Origin: Capra hircus
Lineage: Eukaryota; Chordata; Mammalia; Artiodactyla; Bovidae
Direction: 5' to 3'
Assembly (NCBI RefSeq): GCF_001704415.2
Contig: NC_030811.1
Location: forward strand, 50,953,591-51,017,590
Length of the DNA: 64,000 bases
Position numbers and translations under genes: made by a program. A model generated the notes under the pieces. It did not search any database. It was not told where the DNA came from and saw only the letters and a list, made by a program, of their open reading frames with translations. Of this stretch, positions 23,807 to 35,345 are shown piece after piece (positions within the stretch are counted from its first letter, which is position 1; each line of letters starts with the position of its first letter).

Positions 23807-24248
23807 ACCTGGATAATCTCCTTATTTTAAGGTCAGCTGATTAGTAATCAGACTCCAAAGGATTCGGATGTGGACTTCTCTGAGGCACTATTATTGTGCC
23901 TACTGTACCCCTCATTATCATATCAATTGGCTATTGATTTTTGCATATATTTGGAACTTATGTATCTGTCCACATCTTCTCCATAACAAGAAAAAACTTA
24001 GCTAAATTCAGAAAAGCAATATTTTTTTAAAGTTTATGATACACAAACACAGAGAAACTGTGGTATAGGCTTAAAATGGAATACATTTTTTCCTTAAATT
24101 AAAAACAAAATTATAAATATATCAAAATTTTAAGATATTCTAAATAATTAAGTATATACGGTTATGGGTTGGATTTTAATTTAATGTTTTACTTGAACAC
24201 AAAAATATGCCCCAACCTGACTTTTTAAAATTGAATTATAGTTGATTA

Positions 24249-24455
24249 AGGGCTTCTCCGGTGGTTCAGATGGTAAAGAATCTGCCTATACAATGCAGGA
24301 GACCAGGGTCTGGAAGATCCCCTGAAGAAGAAATGACAACCCACTCCAATATGCTGCCTAGAGAATCCCATGGACAGAGGAGCCTGGTGGGCTACAGTCA
24401 TGGGGTCACAAAGAGTCAGACTCAACTGAATGACTATCACTTTCACTTTTTCACA
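24249..24455 (+). mobile_element. Bov-tA SINE
   Basis: Head 'ggcttctccggtggttcaga', body 'acaacccactccaatatgct', 'catggacagaggagcctggt', extended tail 'atgactatcactttcacttt'. The element is near complete with small deletions in the B-box region. Confidence 0.88.
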
Positions 24456-24525
24456 TATAGTTGGTCTATAATGTTCTTGTAAGTTTAAGGTAGTCAGCAA
24501 AGTGATTCAGACATATCTATATATC

Positions 24526-24526
<1 letters not shown>

Positions 24527-24562
<36 letters not shown>

Positions 24563-24571
24563 ATATATATA
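24527..24571. repeat. (CTAT)9 microsatellite followed by (AT)n
   Basis: Nine uninterrupted CTAT units from 24527 to 24562, then an AT run. Likely length-polymorphic. Confidence 0.95.
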
Positions 24572-24689
24572 TTTCTTTTTTCCCCAGATCCTTTTTCCTT
24601 ACAGGCTATTACAAAATACTGAGTATCTTTCCTATGCTATATAGTTGGTTTGTGTTTGCAATTTGATTTGTATTTTAAGATTGTGATTA

Positions 24690-24870
24690 AAACCTTGAGT
24701 CTCAAATTCAAATTGTAGCTTAACTATTAGTTCTGTGACTTAGGCAAGTTGCTTGATTTCATTTAATTTAGTTTTCAACTATGTGAATGTAGGTGTTAAG
24801 AGGGCACACTATGGAGATTTACTGTGGAGATTTAGAAATATAATATTTGAGATAACTACTCTAAAATGTT
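24690..24870 (+). repeat. MIR SINE
   Basis: 'cttgagtctcaaattcaaat', 'ctgtgacttaggcaagttgc' and 'ttgatttcatttaatttag' keep MIR order; diverged. Confidence 0.6.
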
Positions 24871-25016
24871 ACTTCTTCTTTTTAAATAGCAATGCAAATT
24901 TGCCAAGTCCATTGCTCCATAAATAAGAAAACATGAAAGCTGAAAAGAAAAACCACTACAATAAAATCTGAAAGCCTTTTAATAATACAAATTTCTCTCC
25001 AGCTACAGCTATTTGG

Positions 25017-25466
25017 CTATGATTTCTCCAGTAGCCATATATAGATGTGAGAGTTGGACTATAAAGAAAGCTGAGTGCCGAAGAATTGATGCTTTTGAAC
25101 TGTGGTGTTAGAGAAGACTCCTGAGAGTCCCTTGGACTGCAAGGAGATCCAACCAGTCCATCCTAAAGGAGATAAGTTCTGAGTGTTCATTGGAAGGACT
25201 GATGTTGAAGCTGAAACTCCAATACTTTGGCCACCTGATGCAAAGAGCTGACTCATTTGAAGAGACCCTGATGCTGGGAAAGATTGAGGGCAGGAGGAGA
25301 AGGGGATGACAGAGGATGAGATGGTTCGATGGCCTCACCAACTCAATGGACATGAGCTTGGGTGAACTCCAGGAGTTGATGATGGACTGGGAGGCCTGGT
25401 GTGCTGCGGTTCATGGGGTCGCAAAGAGTCAGACATGACTGTGCAACTGAACTGAATTGAACTGAT
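25017..25466 (+). mobile_element. BovB LINE 3' end with TSD
   Basis: Sense copy of the BovB terminus: 'gtgagagttggactataaag', 'tgcttttgaactgtggtgtt', 'catgactgtgcaactgaact' and the short ACTGA-type tandem tail. A perfect 10-base TSD agctatttgg lies at 25007-25016 and 25467-25476. Encodes only a fragment of the C-terminal RT-ORF with stops. Confidence 0.94.
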
Positions 25467-25730
25467 AGCTATTTGGTCAAAAATTCTGATGCATGAAAAA
25501 ACTGATGGTATTGCACACATTAAACTAGCATAAATGAAAAGGAACACAATTAATTTATAAGACAAATTATTAACTAGCTTATATTATGTGCAAGGCCTTT
25601 TTCTAAATATTATCTAAGGCAGGGAACTAGAAAATAAACTCAACCTCCTTGAAAATTTGTTGAAAATATTCTGAAAGAAATATCAAATAATTTATGCATA
25701 AAATTTCAAGAATAATGAATAGTTGATCTT

Positions 25731-25741
25731 ACTCCTTCCTT
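25731..25741. repeat. TSD, left copy of inverted BovB
   Basis: actccttcctt, repeated exactly at 27414-27424. Confidence 0.9.
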
Positions 25742-27413
25742 TCAGAATTTTCCAGTTTATTGTGATCCACACAGTCAAAGGCTTTGGTGTAGTCAATAAA
25801 GCAGAAATAGATGTTTTTCTAGAACTTTCTTGTTTTTTCGATGATTCAGCAGATGCTGGCAATTTGATCTCTCGATTCTCTGCCTTTTCTAAAACCAGCT
25901 TGAATGTCTGGAAGTTCACGGTTCACAAATTGCTGAAGCCTGGCTTGGAGAATTTTGAGCATTACTTTGGTAGCATGTGAAATGCTTGCAAATGTGCGGT
26001 AATTTGAGCATTCTTTGGCACCGACTTTCTTTAGGATTGGAATGAAAACTGAGCTTTTCCAGTCCCATGGCCACTGCTGAGTTTTCCAAATTTGCTGGTA
26101 TATTGAGTGCAGCACTTTCACAGCATCATCTTTTAGGATTTGAAATCGCTCAACTGGAATTCCATCACCTTCCACTAGCTTTGTTTGTAGTAATGCTTCC
26201 TAAGGCCCACTTGACTTCCCATTCCAGGATGTCTGGCTCTAGGTGAGTGACCACACCATCGTGTTTATCTGGGTCATGAAGATCTTTTTTGTACAGTTCT
26301 TCTGTGTATTCTTGTCCCCTGTTCTTAATATCTTCCTGCTTCAGTTAGGTCCATATCATTTCTGTCCTTTATTGAGCCCATCTTTGCATGAAATGTTTCC
26401 TTGGTATCTCTACTTTTCTTGAAGAGATCTCTTGAGAAATCTACACGCAGGTCAGGAAGCAACAGTTAGAACTGGACGTGGAAAAACAAAGGGGTTCCAA
26501 ATCGGGAATGGAACGTCAAGGCTTTTATTGTCATCGTGCTTATTTAACTTATATGCAGAGCATATTATGAGAAATGCTGGGCTGGATGAAGCACAAGATT
26601 TCTGGGAGAAATATCAATAACCTCAGATATGCAGATGACACCACCCTTATGGCAGAAAGTTAAGAAGAACTAAAGAGCCTCTTGATGAAAGTGAAAGAGG
26701 AAAGTGAAAGAGGAAAGTGAAAAAGTTGGCTTAAAGTTCAACAATCAGAAAACTAAGAACATGGCATCCAGTCCCATCACTTCATGGCAAATAGATGGGG
26801 AAACAGTGGCTGACTTTACTTTGGGGGGCTCCAAAACCACTGCAGATGGTGACTGTAGCCATGAAATTAGAAGACGCTTACTATTTGGAGGGAAAGTTAT
26901 AACCAACCTAGATAGCATATTAAAAAGCAGAGACATTACTTTGCCAACAAAGATCCATCTAGTCAAGGCTATGGTTTTTCCAGGAGTCCTATATGGATGT
27001 GAGAGTTGGACTATAAAGAAAGCTGAGCGCCAAAGAATTGATGCTTTTGAACTGTGGTGTTGAGACTCTTGAAAGTCTCTGAGACTGCAAGGAGATCCAA
27101 CCAGTCCATCCTAAAGGAAATCAATCCTGAATATTCACTGGAAGCACTGATGCTGAAGCTGAAACTTCAATACTTTGTCCACCTGTTGTGAAAAGCTGAC
27201 TCATTTGAAAAGACCCTGATGCTGGGAAAGATTGAGGGCAGGAGAAGAAGGGGATGACAGAGGATGAGATGGTTGGATGGCATCACTGACTCAATGGACA
27301 TGAGTTTGGGTGGACTCTGGGATTTGGTGATGGACACGGAGGCTTGGAGTGCTGCAGTCCATGGAGTCGCAAAGAGTCAGACATAACTGAGCAACTAAAC
27401 TAAGCTGAACTGA
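25742..27413 (+). mobile_element. BovB LINE with 5' inversion (twin priming)
   Basis: 25742-26430 is antisense BovB: read on the minus strand it encodes reverse-transcriptase core pieces such as GDGIPVERFQILKDDAV and QIWKTQQWPWDWKSS. From 26429 the sequence is sense and continues the element 3' of the inverted part: RNLHAGQEATVRTG, then a local LRYADD (the RT catalytic motif) at about 26620, then the element's 3' end. The halves meet with a 4-base overlap (ctct, 26429-26432). About 30 bases of BovB are missing between the two breakpoints. One 11-base TSD brackets the whole. Several stops and indels are present; non-functional. Confidence 0.93.
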
Positions 27414-27559
27414 ACTCCTTCCTTACTTACGTTAGCTCTATATCAAACACGACCTTTACCATACTGACAGACTGTAAGTTTTAAGCATCTTTTAAAAAAA
27501 GTAACATCAAATATAAATAACAAATATATCTATAAACAAATATCAGCATGGTTCAAGGT

Positions 27560-27760
27560 AATAATAATTACAACAGCTAACATTTATTATGTCTTTAAGG
27601 CTTTACCATGAGTTAAGCATGATATAGTCATCATCTAATTTTATTCTCTTGCATCCCCAAAGGTTCCCAATGGAAAATTAATGTCACAGGCATGCGGTGG
27701 ATCCAGGACCCCAAGTCTGTCCAATGAAGCCCATTCTCTGAAATGCTATGTCCTATTGTT
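27560..27760 (-). repeat. MIR SINE
   Basis: 'acatttattatgtctttaag', 'gttaagcatgatatagtcat', then 'gtggatccaggaccccaagt' is reverse MIR order. Confidence 0.65.
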
Positions 27761-27785
27761 GATGAAATAAGTGAATGTCATCCAC

Positions 27786-27912
27786 AGAATGGAGAAGGAA
27801 ATGGCAACCCACTCCAGTATCCTTGCCTGGAAAATCCCATGGACAGAGGAGCCTTCCTTGCAGGCTACAGTCCATGGGGTCGCAAAGAGTCAAATATGAC
27901 TTAGAGACTGAG
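27786..27912 (+). mobile_element. BovA-type SINE (headless)
   Basis: Begins 'tggagaaggaaatggcaacc' without a tRNA head, body to 'gagtcaaatatgacttagag'. Flanks share catc(c/t)acagaa, a likely TSD. Confidence 0.85.
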
Positions 27913-28964
27913 GGCATCTACAGAAACTCTATAAGACAATATCATTGAATTACTGTTCTGTGGCATTAATCACAATTATGCATTTAAATTCTAGAACATT
28001 TGTTTCATTTTCTACAAGATTTTAGAGAAATAAATTTTACTTACTAAAAATGTCATTTTAAAAGATTTCCATTTTAGTTTAAAAACACATTCACACAAAC
28101 ATGAGACAAATTAGTAATGAGAAAACTGATAGCTATGGAAGGAAAAAGAGGCTCTTTTTGTATGCAGATTCCTCTAGCAAACTATATTAAATACAAAATA
28201 AATATAATTTAGACTGGATTCTTAAGCTCCTTTCCATTCAACTATGTTTTTACTTTCTCATAGGCTATACAGCAATCTTAATTTTTTCTCTTTTGTAACT
28301 GTTTTATGTTTTAAATTTAAGCTATAAATTTTTATAATTATTTTTAGAATAAAATAACATTTTTCTAATTTAAAATATTCTTTAAGTTCATTTTCATTGA
28401 TTTATTTTTCCTATTCTATATATAAAAAGTTTAGAGTCATTAACAATATAAGATCATATCTGAAGTATCTGAAATAGGAATCTACAGAATGTCTTCTATA
28501 TTGTATAATATAATGAAAGATACACTTTTGTTTCTGCCTTGAAGAAAGAACAGATACATAAACATACATACATATATAAACATTCTATTTCCATCTCCCC
28601 AAAGAATCTATTATTGAGAGGTGGTTAAAATAAGTGAAAAATATTTAGTATGAAAATATCAGCTGTGAAATCATTTTATGACCAACCTAAATTATTGAGC
28701 TGGGATTGAGTCTGCCATTCAAAGTGTTACAAGAATCCTCTTGAAATGCATGTATGCTATCTCTCTTTTCTCCCTCTCTCACTCAGACACACACATACAT
28801 ACACAATTTATCTTTCTCTCATCTGAAACATATTTCCTATAAGTCTCTTTTTTCAATATAAGTATGAAATTAACACATCCTTACCTATTAATTTAGGAAT
28901 ACACTGCTTTATTTCCCCCACAAAGCATTTCACAAGCATTTTTTTAACTGTGTTGTATGAATTC

Positions 28965-29112
28965 TTTTTTAAATTAATTAATTTATTTTAATTGGAGACT
29001 AATTACTTTATAATATTGTAGTGGTTTTTGCTATACATTGATATGAATCAGCCATGGGTGTACATGTGTTCCCCATCCTGAAGCCCCCTCCCACTTCCCT
29101 TCACCTTCACAG
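28965..29112 (-). mobile_element. Ruminant L1 3' end
   Basis: Reverse-oriented L1 terminus: 'taattggagactaattactt', 'ttgctatacattgatatgaa', 'catgggtgtacatgtgttcc', 'gaagccccctcccacttccc'. It is the same 3' UTR family as at 42614-42905 but a different subfamily. Confidence 0.8.
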
Positions 29113-29167
29113 ACATTTGTATAGATATATTTGATAAAGAAATTAAAAGCAAACAGGAGAAATTTGT

Positions 29168-29200
29168 ATGTATGTGTGTGTGTGTGTATATATACATAGC
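29168..29200. repeat. (TG)n/(TA)n microsatellite
   Basis: 'tatgtatgtgtgtgtgtgtg' followed by TATATA. Confidence 0.85.
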
Positions 29201-32106
29201 AAGTACCTGTATAGAAAAATGTTAATATTAAGGGAATATGAGTAAAAGGTATACTTGGAATTCTCTGCACTATTCTTTAGACTTTTCTATAAATGACATT
29301 ATTTCCAATTAAAAAAAAAAACATAAGTAAAAAATTAAGACAAAACTAAGAGTCAGGGTAGAACACAAAAGTTGGAAATGTAAAACTACTACTTATCAGG
29401 ACTGGGGCAAAAATTCAATTAAAAGCTTTATAATAATCAACATGAAGCAAGAAATAATAAATTATGTGATTCACTGCCTATAAGATAAATACAGATCATT
29501 GCTCAGGGAGGAAAAAGCAGCAACTATTCTTGGATCCCAGCACTGAAATAAGAAAGAAATTTCTCCCATGTGGTCATAAGGTCCTCAATAATATTTTTAC
29601 AGTAAGTAAAATAAAAGTTTCATAGGGTTGCCTTGTATAACATCACTCATATTGAGCCAACAGCATAATGCCAAAGTAAGATTCAGTAAAAGCAATTCTA
29701 CCAAGTACAAAACCAGGTAGCCCAAGTATATAACTCCCAAACAGCTATGTTAAACTTAAGGATAGAATCACAGATTGCCTATAGGAATAGGCACCCTGAA
29801 CATTTTTCAGACAATCCCTCTAAAATACTACTTGTCTTGATTAAACTTTTGGTAAATATTAAATCCCAGGCAGAAGATATGACCCTTGCAAGAAGCTAAG
29901 ACAGCTCTTTTCTGTTACTGCTTAAGAGTCATATCCCTTAACAAGCAGCCAAGCTGGAAGTAATGTTGATATATACTCTTATTTATAAATTTACATATAA
30001 ATTTGTAAGGTTTAATAGCTTTGCAGAACCTGGATGAAGATAACCTTAACACAAAAACAAATCAGCAGCTGTCCTTAAAATTCTCAGTGCCAGAATAATT
30101 CTAGCTTGCAAAACATTTGCACATGCCCACTTTACCTAAATAAAACATCCACAGAACAACATGTTACTGAGAATAAGAGTATGACTCTACTCTACAATAT
30201 GAACTGGTAATCTTATACACATCTGGGGAACTGAAAGAATTAGAAAACATTGTTATTTATGTAACTGAGTAAATTACTACAGAATACAAATTGAAACTTC
30301 AATATTAGACCAGTTAATGCATAGCATGTTTTTTTCCTCTAGTACCTGAAAGTAAAAGCATACCATATGCTTAATCATCTTTCTGGTCATCAACTTCAGA
30401 GTAACTTTTAACAGTCAAATGTGGGACTGGCTCAGGAGAGAGACATTCACATGGTACCTACAGTATTAGCCTAAAATGATGTGTTCACAAGTTTGTCTTT
30501 TCTACTAAGCTTTGAGCAAGGGATCATGATGGTGAGTGTGCACCAAAATCACCAAGGGTACGTATTTAAAATGTAGAAGGACAACACTGAATTAAACATT
30601 GTTCTTGATGGTATATTTTAAAACCTCATCTAGTACTAGTTTATAGGATTTATAAAATATGTTCTAAAGATGTTTAATATAAAATTAAAAGAACATCAAT
30701 AAGTAGATACAATACACTTCTGCAGTCACAACACTGAAAACAGAGGGAAAATGCCAGACGTACAAACAATCATGAGGATAATAATTTTGTTTACAGCATA
30801 CCTAACTTTTGAGTCATTAAAATAATTCTATAAATATTTTATATGTGTTAACCATTGCCTATCTGGTCCCCCACTGCTAAAAAGAAGAGGAAGAGAAAAC
30901 CAACAGGAAACACAAGAGTGAGGGGCAAGATAGGAGGTAAAGGGCTTTCATAACTGAATAGCAAAAAGGGCATTCCATCTTAACACCCACTTTCACAGTT
31001 AATAACACTCCAATTCAGTTCTACACTTTATAACAACCAACATAAAGTAAGAGATACAGTGCAAAGAAAAAAAATAAATTGGAACTGCACATATAGTATT
31101 AAAATTGCCCATTTTTAACCATGTGATTTTGGCATATTTTTCAAAAATTAGTATCTGTGATATAAAAAGTCAACTGCCAGATAGTCTAACTGATATTTAC
31201 CATGAGTTACACATCATAACACAATCTAGTAATTTGTTCACTGTGTGGACTACCTCACCCCGGGTTCGCAAGGTAACACAGTCCAACTGTCCATGGTCTC
31301 CTTTTCTCCTAATTAAGAGCTGTCATTACCAGAACAAAGTCACTACTAACATTTTTATTCAAAACTCAAAATTAAAACTTCAGAAAGAAGTTCATTGAAT
31401 ATTAAATGGAATAAAATGTTTGTCAGCAACTTCCAACCACGGATTCACCTTCATGCAACAATCAGCACCTTTTAGCCACGTGTGAACACACCCACCAAGA
31501 CAGTTCAGCTGTGGTATCTCACTGCAGTGTAAGGTGCTGGCAGACACCTCAGGGGAGTTTAGGCGGTGAAACTGTCTGAACGCAGAACCTTAGTTTGCTC
31601 ATGAATATTTAAAATATACAATGACCTCTTAAAACAAGGAAAAGACTTAAAATCCAAAGGATATACATCCTACTCCACGTGAATAAATGATAAAACATAA
31701 AACAAAACTTATTCAAAATAAATCCAGATATGGTAAGCTCTTGTGGTAAGATATTCCATTACATGTCTTTCTCCACAAATTCAGTCTGTAATTAAACCAT
31801 ATCTGAATAGACCATGATGTATATTCTCACTGAAAAAATTTACATATATAATATTTTATATACATAGATAGATAGATCTCCCTAAGAATACAATTATAGT
31901 TAGTAACTAAATTAATTCGATTAAGTTCCCTTCATCTGGATAGCCTCATCTGCAAGATTCAAAGTTCTACTTTACTTTTAAAAATGATCAAAATACATTA
32001 AATCAGAGAAAAGAAATACCTCATAAACCCCTCAGATGATAGAAACCTATGGTAATTTGATACTTGGTCCAATGATCTCTTACCAATCAAAGAAAGCAGA
32101 TATGAT

Positions 32107-32116
32107 ATTAGAAATC
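32107..32116. repeat. Probable TSD, left copy
   Basis: attagaaatc; right partner attacaaatc at 32322-32331, nine of ten bases identical. Confidence 0.6.
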
Positions 32117-32321
32117 TTTTTTGCCTTCAATCTTTCCCAGCATCAAACAAAATAAGGAGAGGGTGGCAGAGGATGAGATGGTTAGACAGCATTACCGACT
32201 TAATGAACATGAACTTGAGCAAACTCTGGGAGATAGTAGAGGACAGGGAGGCCTGGCGTGCTGCAGAACATGGGTTCACCAAGAGTCAGACCTGACTTAC
32301 CAACTGGAACAACAACAACAA
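32117..32321 (+). mobile_element. Short BovB with tiny 5' inversion
   Basis: 'gccttcaatctttcccagca' (32122-32145) is antisense BovB. From about 32150 ('aggagagggtggcagaggat') the sequence is sense and resumes where the inverted piece breaks off. Ends 'gacttaccaactggaac' plus an (AAC)n tail. Confidence 0.78.
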
Positions 32322-32574
32322 ATTACAAATCCATACATGGATAAGAATTAGTATAGTCATTAATTCGTCAAAGAATGACTTTCTCACAGGGTGAATAGGA
32401 AAAAATATTTGCATGGATGTCACAACAATGAACTCCTGCATATCACCAAGAAAAAGTTAACAGTTTAACAGAAAAACAGGTTAAAAGTATGAACCAGGCA
32501 ATTCACAGAAAAAGTACAAAAGCCAATAAACATGAGAAAAGATGAATGTTTACTGATTTATTGTCTTTCCCCAG

Positions 32575-32700
32575 CTGTCCTTACCTTCCCTAGAATATGA
32601 AATCAGAGACTATACTGTCTTACCCACTGTGTATCTCCAGGGCCTAGATTAGCACCTGGGACACAGTTAATACTCATTAAATTTTGCTGAATAAATAAAG
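32575..32700 (+). repeat. L2 3' end
   Basis: 'ctagaatatgaaatcagaga', 'gtgtatctccagggcctaga', 'cacctgggacacagttaata' and 'gctgaataaataaag' are the L2 terminal signature. Confidence 0.75.
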
Positions 32701-32730
32701 AAACCTTACTAAAAATGAAAAATAACAAAC

Positions 32731-32864
32731 TAACCCACTGACTCAATGTATGTGAATTTGAGTAAACTTCAGGAGTTGGTGATGAACAGGGAGGCCTGGT
32801 GTGCTGCAGTCCATGGGGTAGAAAAGTCGGACAGAGCTGAGCGACTGAACTGAACTGAACTGAA
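32731..32864 (+). mobile_element. BovB LINE tail fragment
   Basis: Last 130 or so bases of BovB: 'ctgactcaatgtatgtgaat', 'gatgaacagggaggcctggt', 'gcgactgaactgaactgaac'. It lies 400 bases from the copy at 32117-32321, in the same orientation. Confidence 0.88.
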
Positions 32865-33079
32865 TGCAGGATAGAATTTTTAAATGAAAAACAAAAAAGA
32901 ATGTCTCCAGATTTTTAAACAATTTAAATTAAGTAAGTTTATATTAGTAAATCACAGCCAGAAAAATTTCAACCACTGATCTAGAAGATTTCATTTAATC
33001 AATCCAAGTGTACAACTTGAAAACAAACCCCTCGGTACAAAGATATACCCTCGAGATTGTGCAAACAGGCCAAGTCTCA

Positions 33080-33232
33080 TGTATCCACACTAATGTCCAC
33101 TCTGCCTGGGATGTGTTACTCTTTACACCTTTCCTCATTTTATCATTTCTCTCTCTACCCTCACCACCTAGAAAGCGTCCAGTTCATCCCTCAGGATAAA
33201 GCTCAGCTCTTAGAAATGCCTTTCTACAGTGA
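33080..33232 (+). repeat. L2 LINE fragment
   Basis: 'ctctgcctgggatgtgttac', 'cgtccagttcatccctcagg' and 'ctcagctcttagaaatgcct' follow L2 order. Confidence 0.6.
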
Positions 33233-33829
33233 CATAATAAAAATATTTGTAAGAAAGAAGATCAATTTCTCAAAAAGATTAAAGGAAGCTATCTTCGCTG
33301 ATACAATTCTAATTATCACTGATTTTTTTAGTATTCTAAAAAAGTCATTTCAGTGAAACAAAAGTGTCACTGGTTTTTAATTATCCAGATATTTCTACAT
33401 TTTCCAAAACTCTCCACCTGATTACAGAAACAACCAAAGGATTTAAGATAAAACATATTCTGGGAAAAATACTGATGAATTTCTATAAGTCCACATGGGC
33501 TAGACATGTTCTTGGTCATAAAAATAAGCATTTATGATAAATTCATTTTTTTTCAAAATGAAATAAATCTAAAGTTTTAACATTACAATACTAACAATCC
33601 ATTTTTGTTTTAGGACAACTTAGATGCTTTTAGACTGATTCACATAAAAATATGAACAAAAATAATTGTGCCAGGCTATAACTGGTATTCCAAATTTCAT
33701 CTGGGAAATAAATTTTATGGCTACACTATAAACTTCCAAAATCCTGAAGTTTTAATAGATATGCTGACACAACCTTAACCATAACATTTCTAGCAACTGC
33801 TGCTATAATAAATCTGTCAGTTTCTGTAA

Positions 33830-34110
33830 TGCCTATGACAAATCCATTAATATGAATGATGTTCACTTCAGATAGCACACCACACAGCAACTGCACAAGT
33901 GTGTCATCTCCATTCTGAGTAGCAAATCAGTAATCAATATTTGTAAAAGCAGCAGCTAATCCTTTGTAAAATCACTGGTGCAGTGATTGAAGAGTTTGCT
34001 CAATCCACACAGTTAATCCCTCTTCATCTGCTTGAGCCCGCTATTTATCCCACCCTCTCAGAGTGCTAGCTATGGCAGATTAATACATCTCCACACATTA
34101 AACATGACCT
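33830..34110. promoter_or_regulatory. Candidate conserved non-coding element
   Basis: No repeat signature in about 280 bases of mixed composition, in contrast to flanks. Contains a perfect inverted repeat aatcactg-gtg-cagtgatt (33970-33988), CAGCAGCTAAT (33952 on) and several clustered homeodomain- and AP-1-like words. Enhancer function is inference; conservation was not measured. Confidence 0.35.
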
Positions 34111-34994
34111 GACAATTGACACAGGATACTGCTGACAGGATAAGCTCTACAAACAGTGGCCTTCTAAAAAGGAAGCTGAAAATTAACATTCAGAAACTCA
34201 AAATTTACAAATAGGCCCCCACTGCCCCTTCCCAACTCTAGTCACTCCTGATTTATTGAGCCCACTCTTTATGAAATACATTCTTATTTTTGGTTTTAAA
34301 AGTCTTCTGGCAGATTCTAGAATGCTTGTTCATAAAGTATGCTTTGTTATTAATTTAAGTCAAGGTAAATAGAAATTTTGTGGCCAAGAGAAGAGGCTCA
34401 TTTGTATAAAACCATTTGGAGAATTCTTACATATAAAGTAAAATTCTTATATGTAAAGTAGAATTCTTACATATAAAGTTCTCGGCTAATGGTACTTCAA
34501 AGTTCTATATTTGAAGAAAATTTCAAAAAAAAGCGTTTTAATATTTAGAGCTTTGAATAGAAAAAAAAGATTTTCATTCATTCTAAAAAGTGATTGACAA
34601 TATTATAAGTAAAGTACTCTGTGCTAACATAAACTGATACTATACAGTTACAAAATAAAAAGTTTAGTCATCTCTAACAATTAGATGATATGACATTCCT
34701 CTCTAGGAAAATATTAAATTTTATTTAAAGACCTAACAGAAATTTCCTTAATGAAGTGTACTGCAATTTAGATAGTCTTTATGCACCCTTGAGACTACTT
34801 AAGAAAAAGCAAATGCAAATTTTCATGTCAAATTAAGAGTAAAGAACAGGCATAGAAAAAAAATTCTTTCCTCACTCAATATGTTGAATAAAATTAATTT
34901 TTCAAAAGAACATGCATTCTTGTACATGTACAACTTCTGGTTAGTTGTATCTAAAAAGGAGTATCAAACAAACTATTAAATCTTGCATTTCTCA

Positions 34995-35345
34995 TTCCTC
35001 CTAGGAGGAAGATGGGGCCACAGAAAGACAGAAAAGAAACAATATGAGAAGACCAGAGGAGAATGGTTTCACCAGAAGCCAAAAGAGAACAAGATTTTAA
35101 GAGAGGGAATGGAAGACCAGTAGTATCAGTTATTTCAGAAAAGCCAAGAAGGAGAAATGCTAAAACTTACTGAAGATGCAAATTAGGAGGCTGCAGGGAT
35201 CTTGCTGAGATATCAGGGAGCAGGTATTGTGGGCAGAAACCATGAGTAATTAAGAAATTAAATGGGGAAAAGGGGAGCCAGGAAAAGATAAAAAACTCTT
35301 TTAAAAAACTCAGTGGTGAAGGAGGAGATGAGAGGAAACAATAAC
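34995..35345 (+). repeat. Purine-rich old repeat-like segment, unassigned
   Basis: GA-rich text ('cagaggagaatggtttcacc', 'aggaggctgcagggatcttg') similar in style to the old repeat at 47770-48565. No family named. Confidence 0.3.

Larger units (their letters stand above)
23222..23925 (-). repeat. Old MLT1-type LTR (MaLR), split by two SINEs
   Basis: Reverse-oriented LTR-like text: 'ttctggaggtcagaagtcca', 'aatcagggtgtcagcaagac', 'aggtcagctgattagtaatc', 'ggcactattattgtgcctac'. This is the typical reverse complement of MLT1/MST LTRs. Two Bov SINEs (23513-23645 and 23679-23806) are inserted in it. It has no coding capacity. The family level is likely; the subfamily is not determined. Confidence 0.6.

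Noticed and set aside
24527..24571. Regularly spaced short repeats considered as a CRISPR-like array
   Set aside because: It is a simple tetranucleotide microsatellite without spacers, in a mammalian genome.
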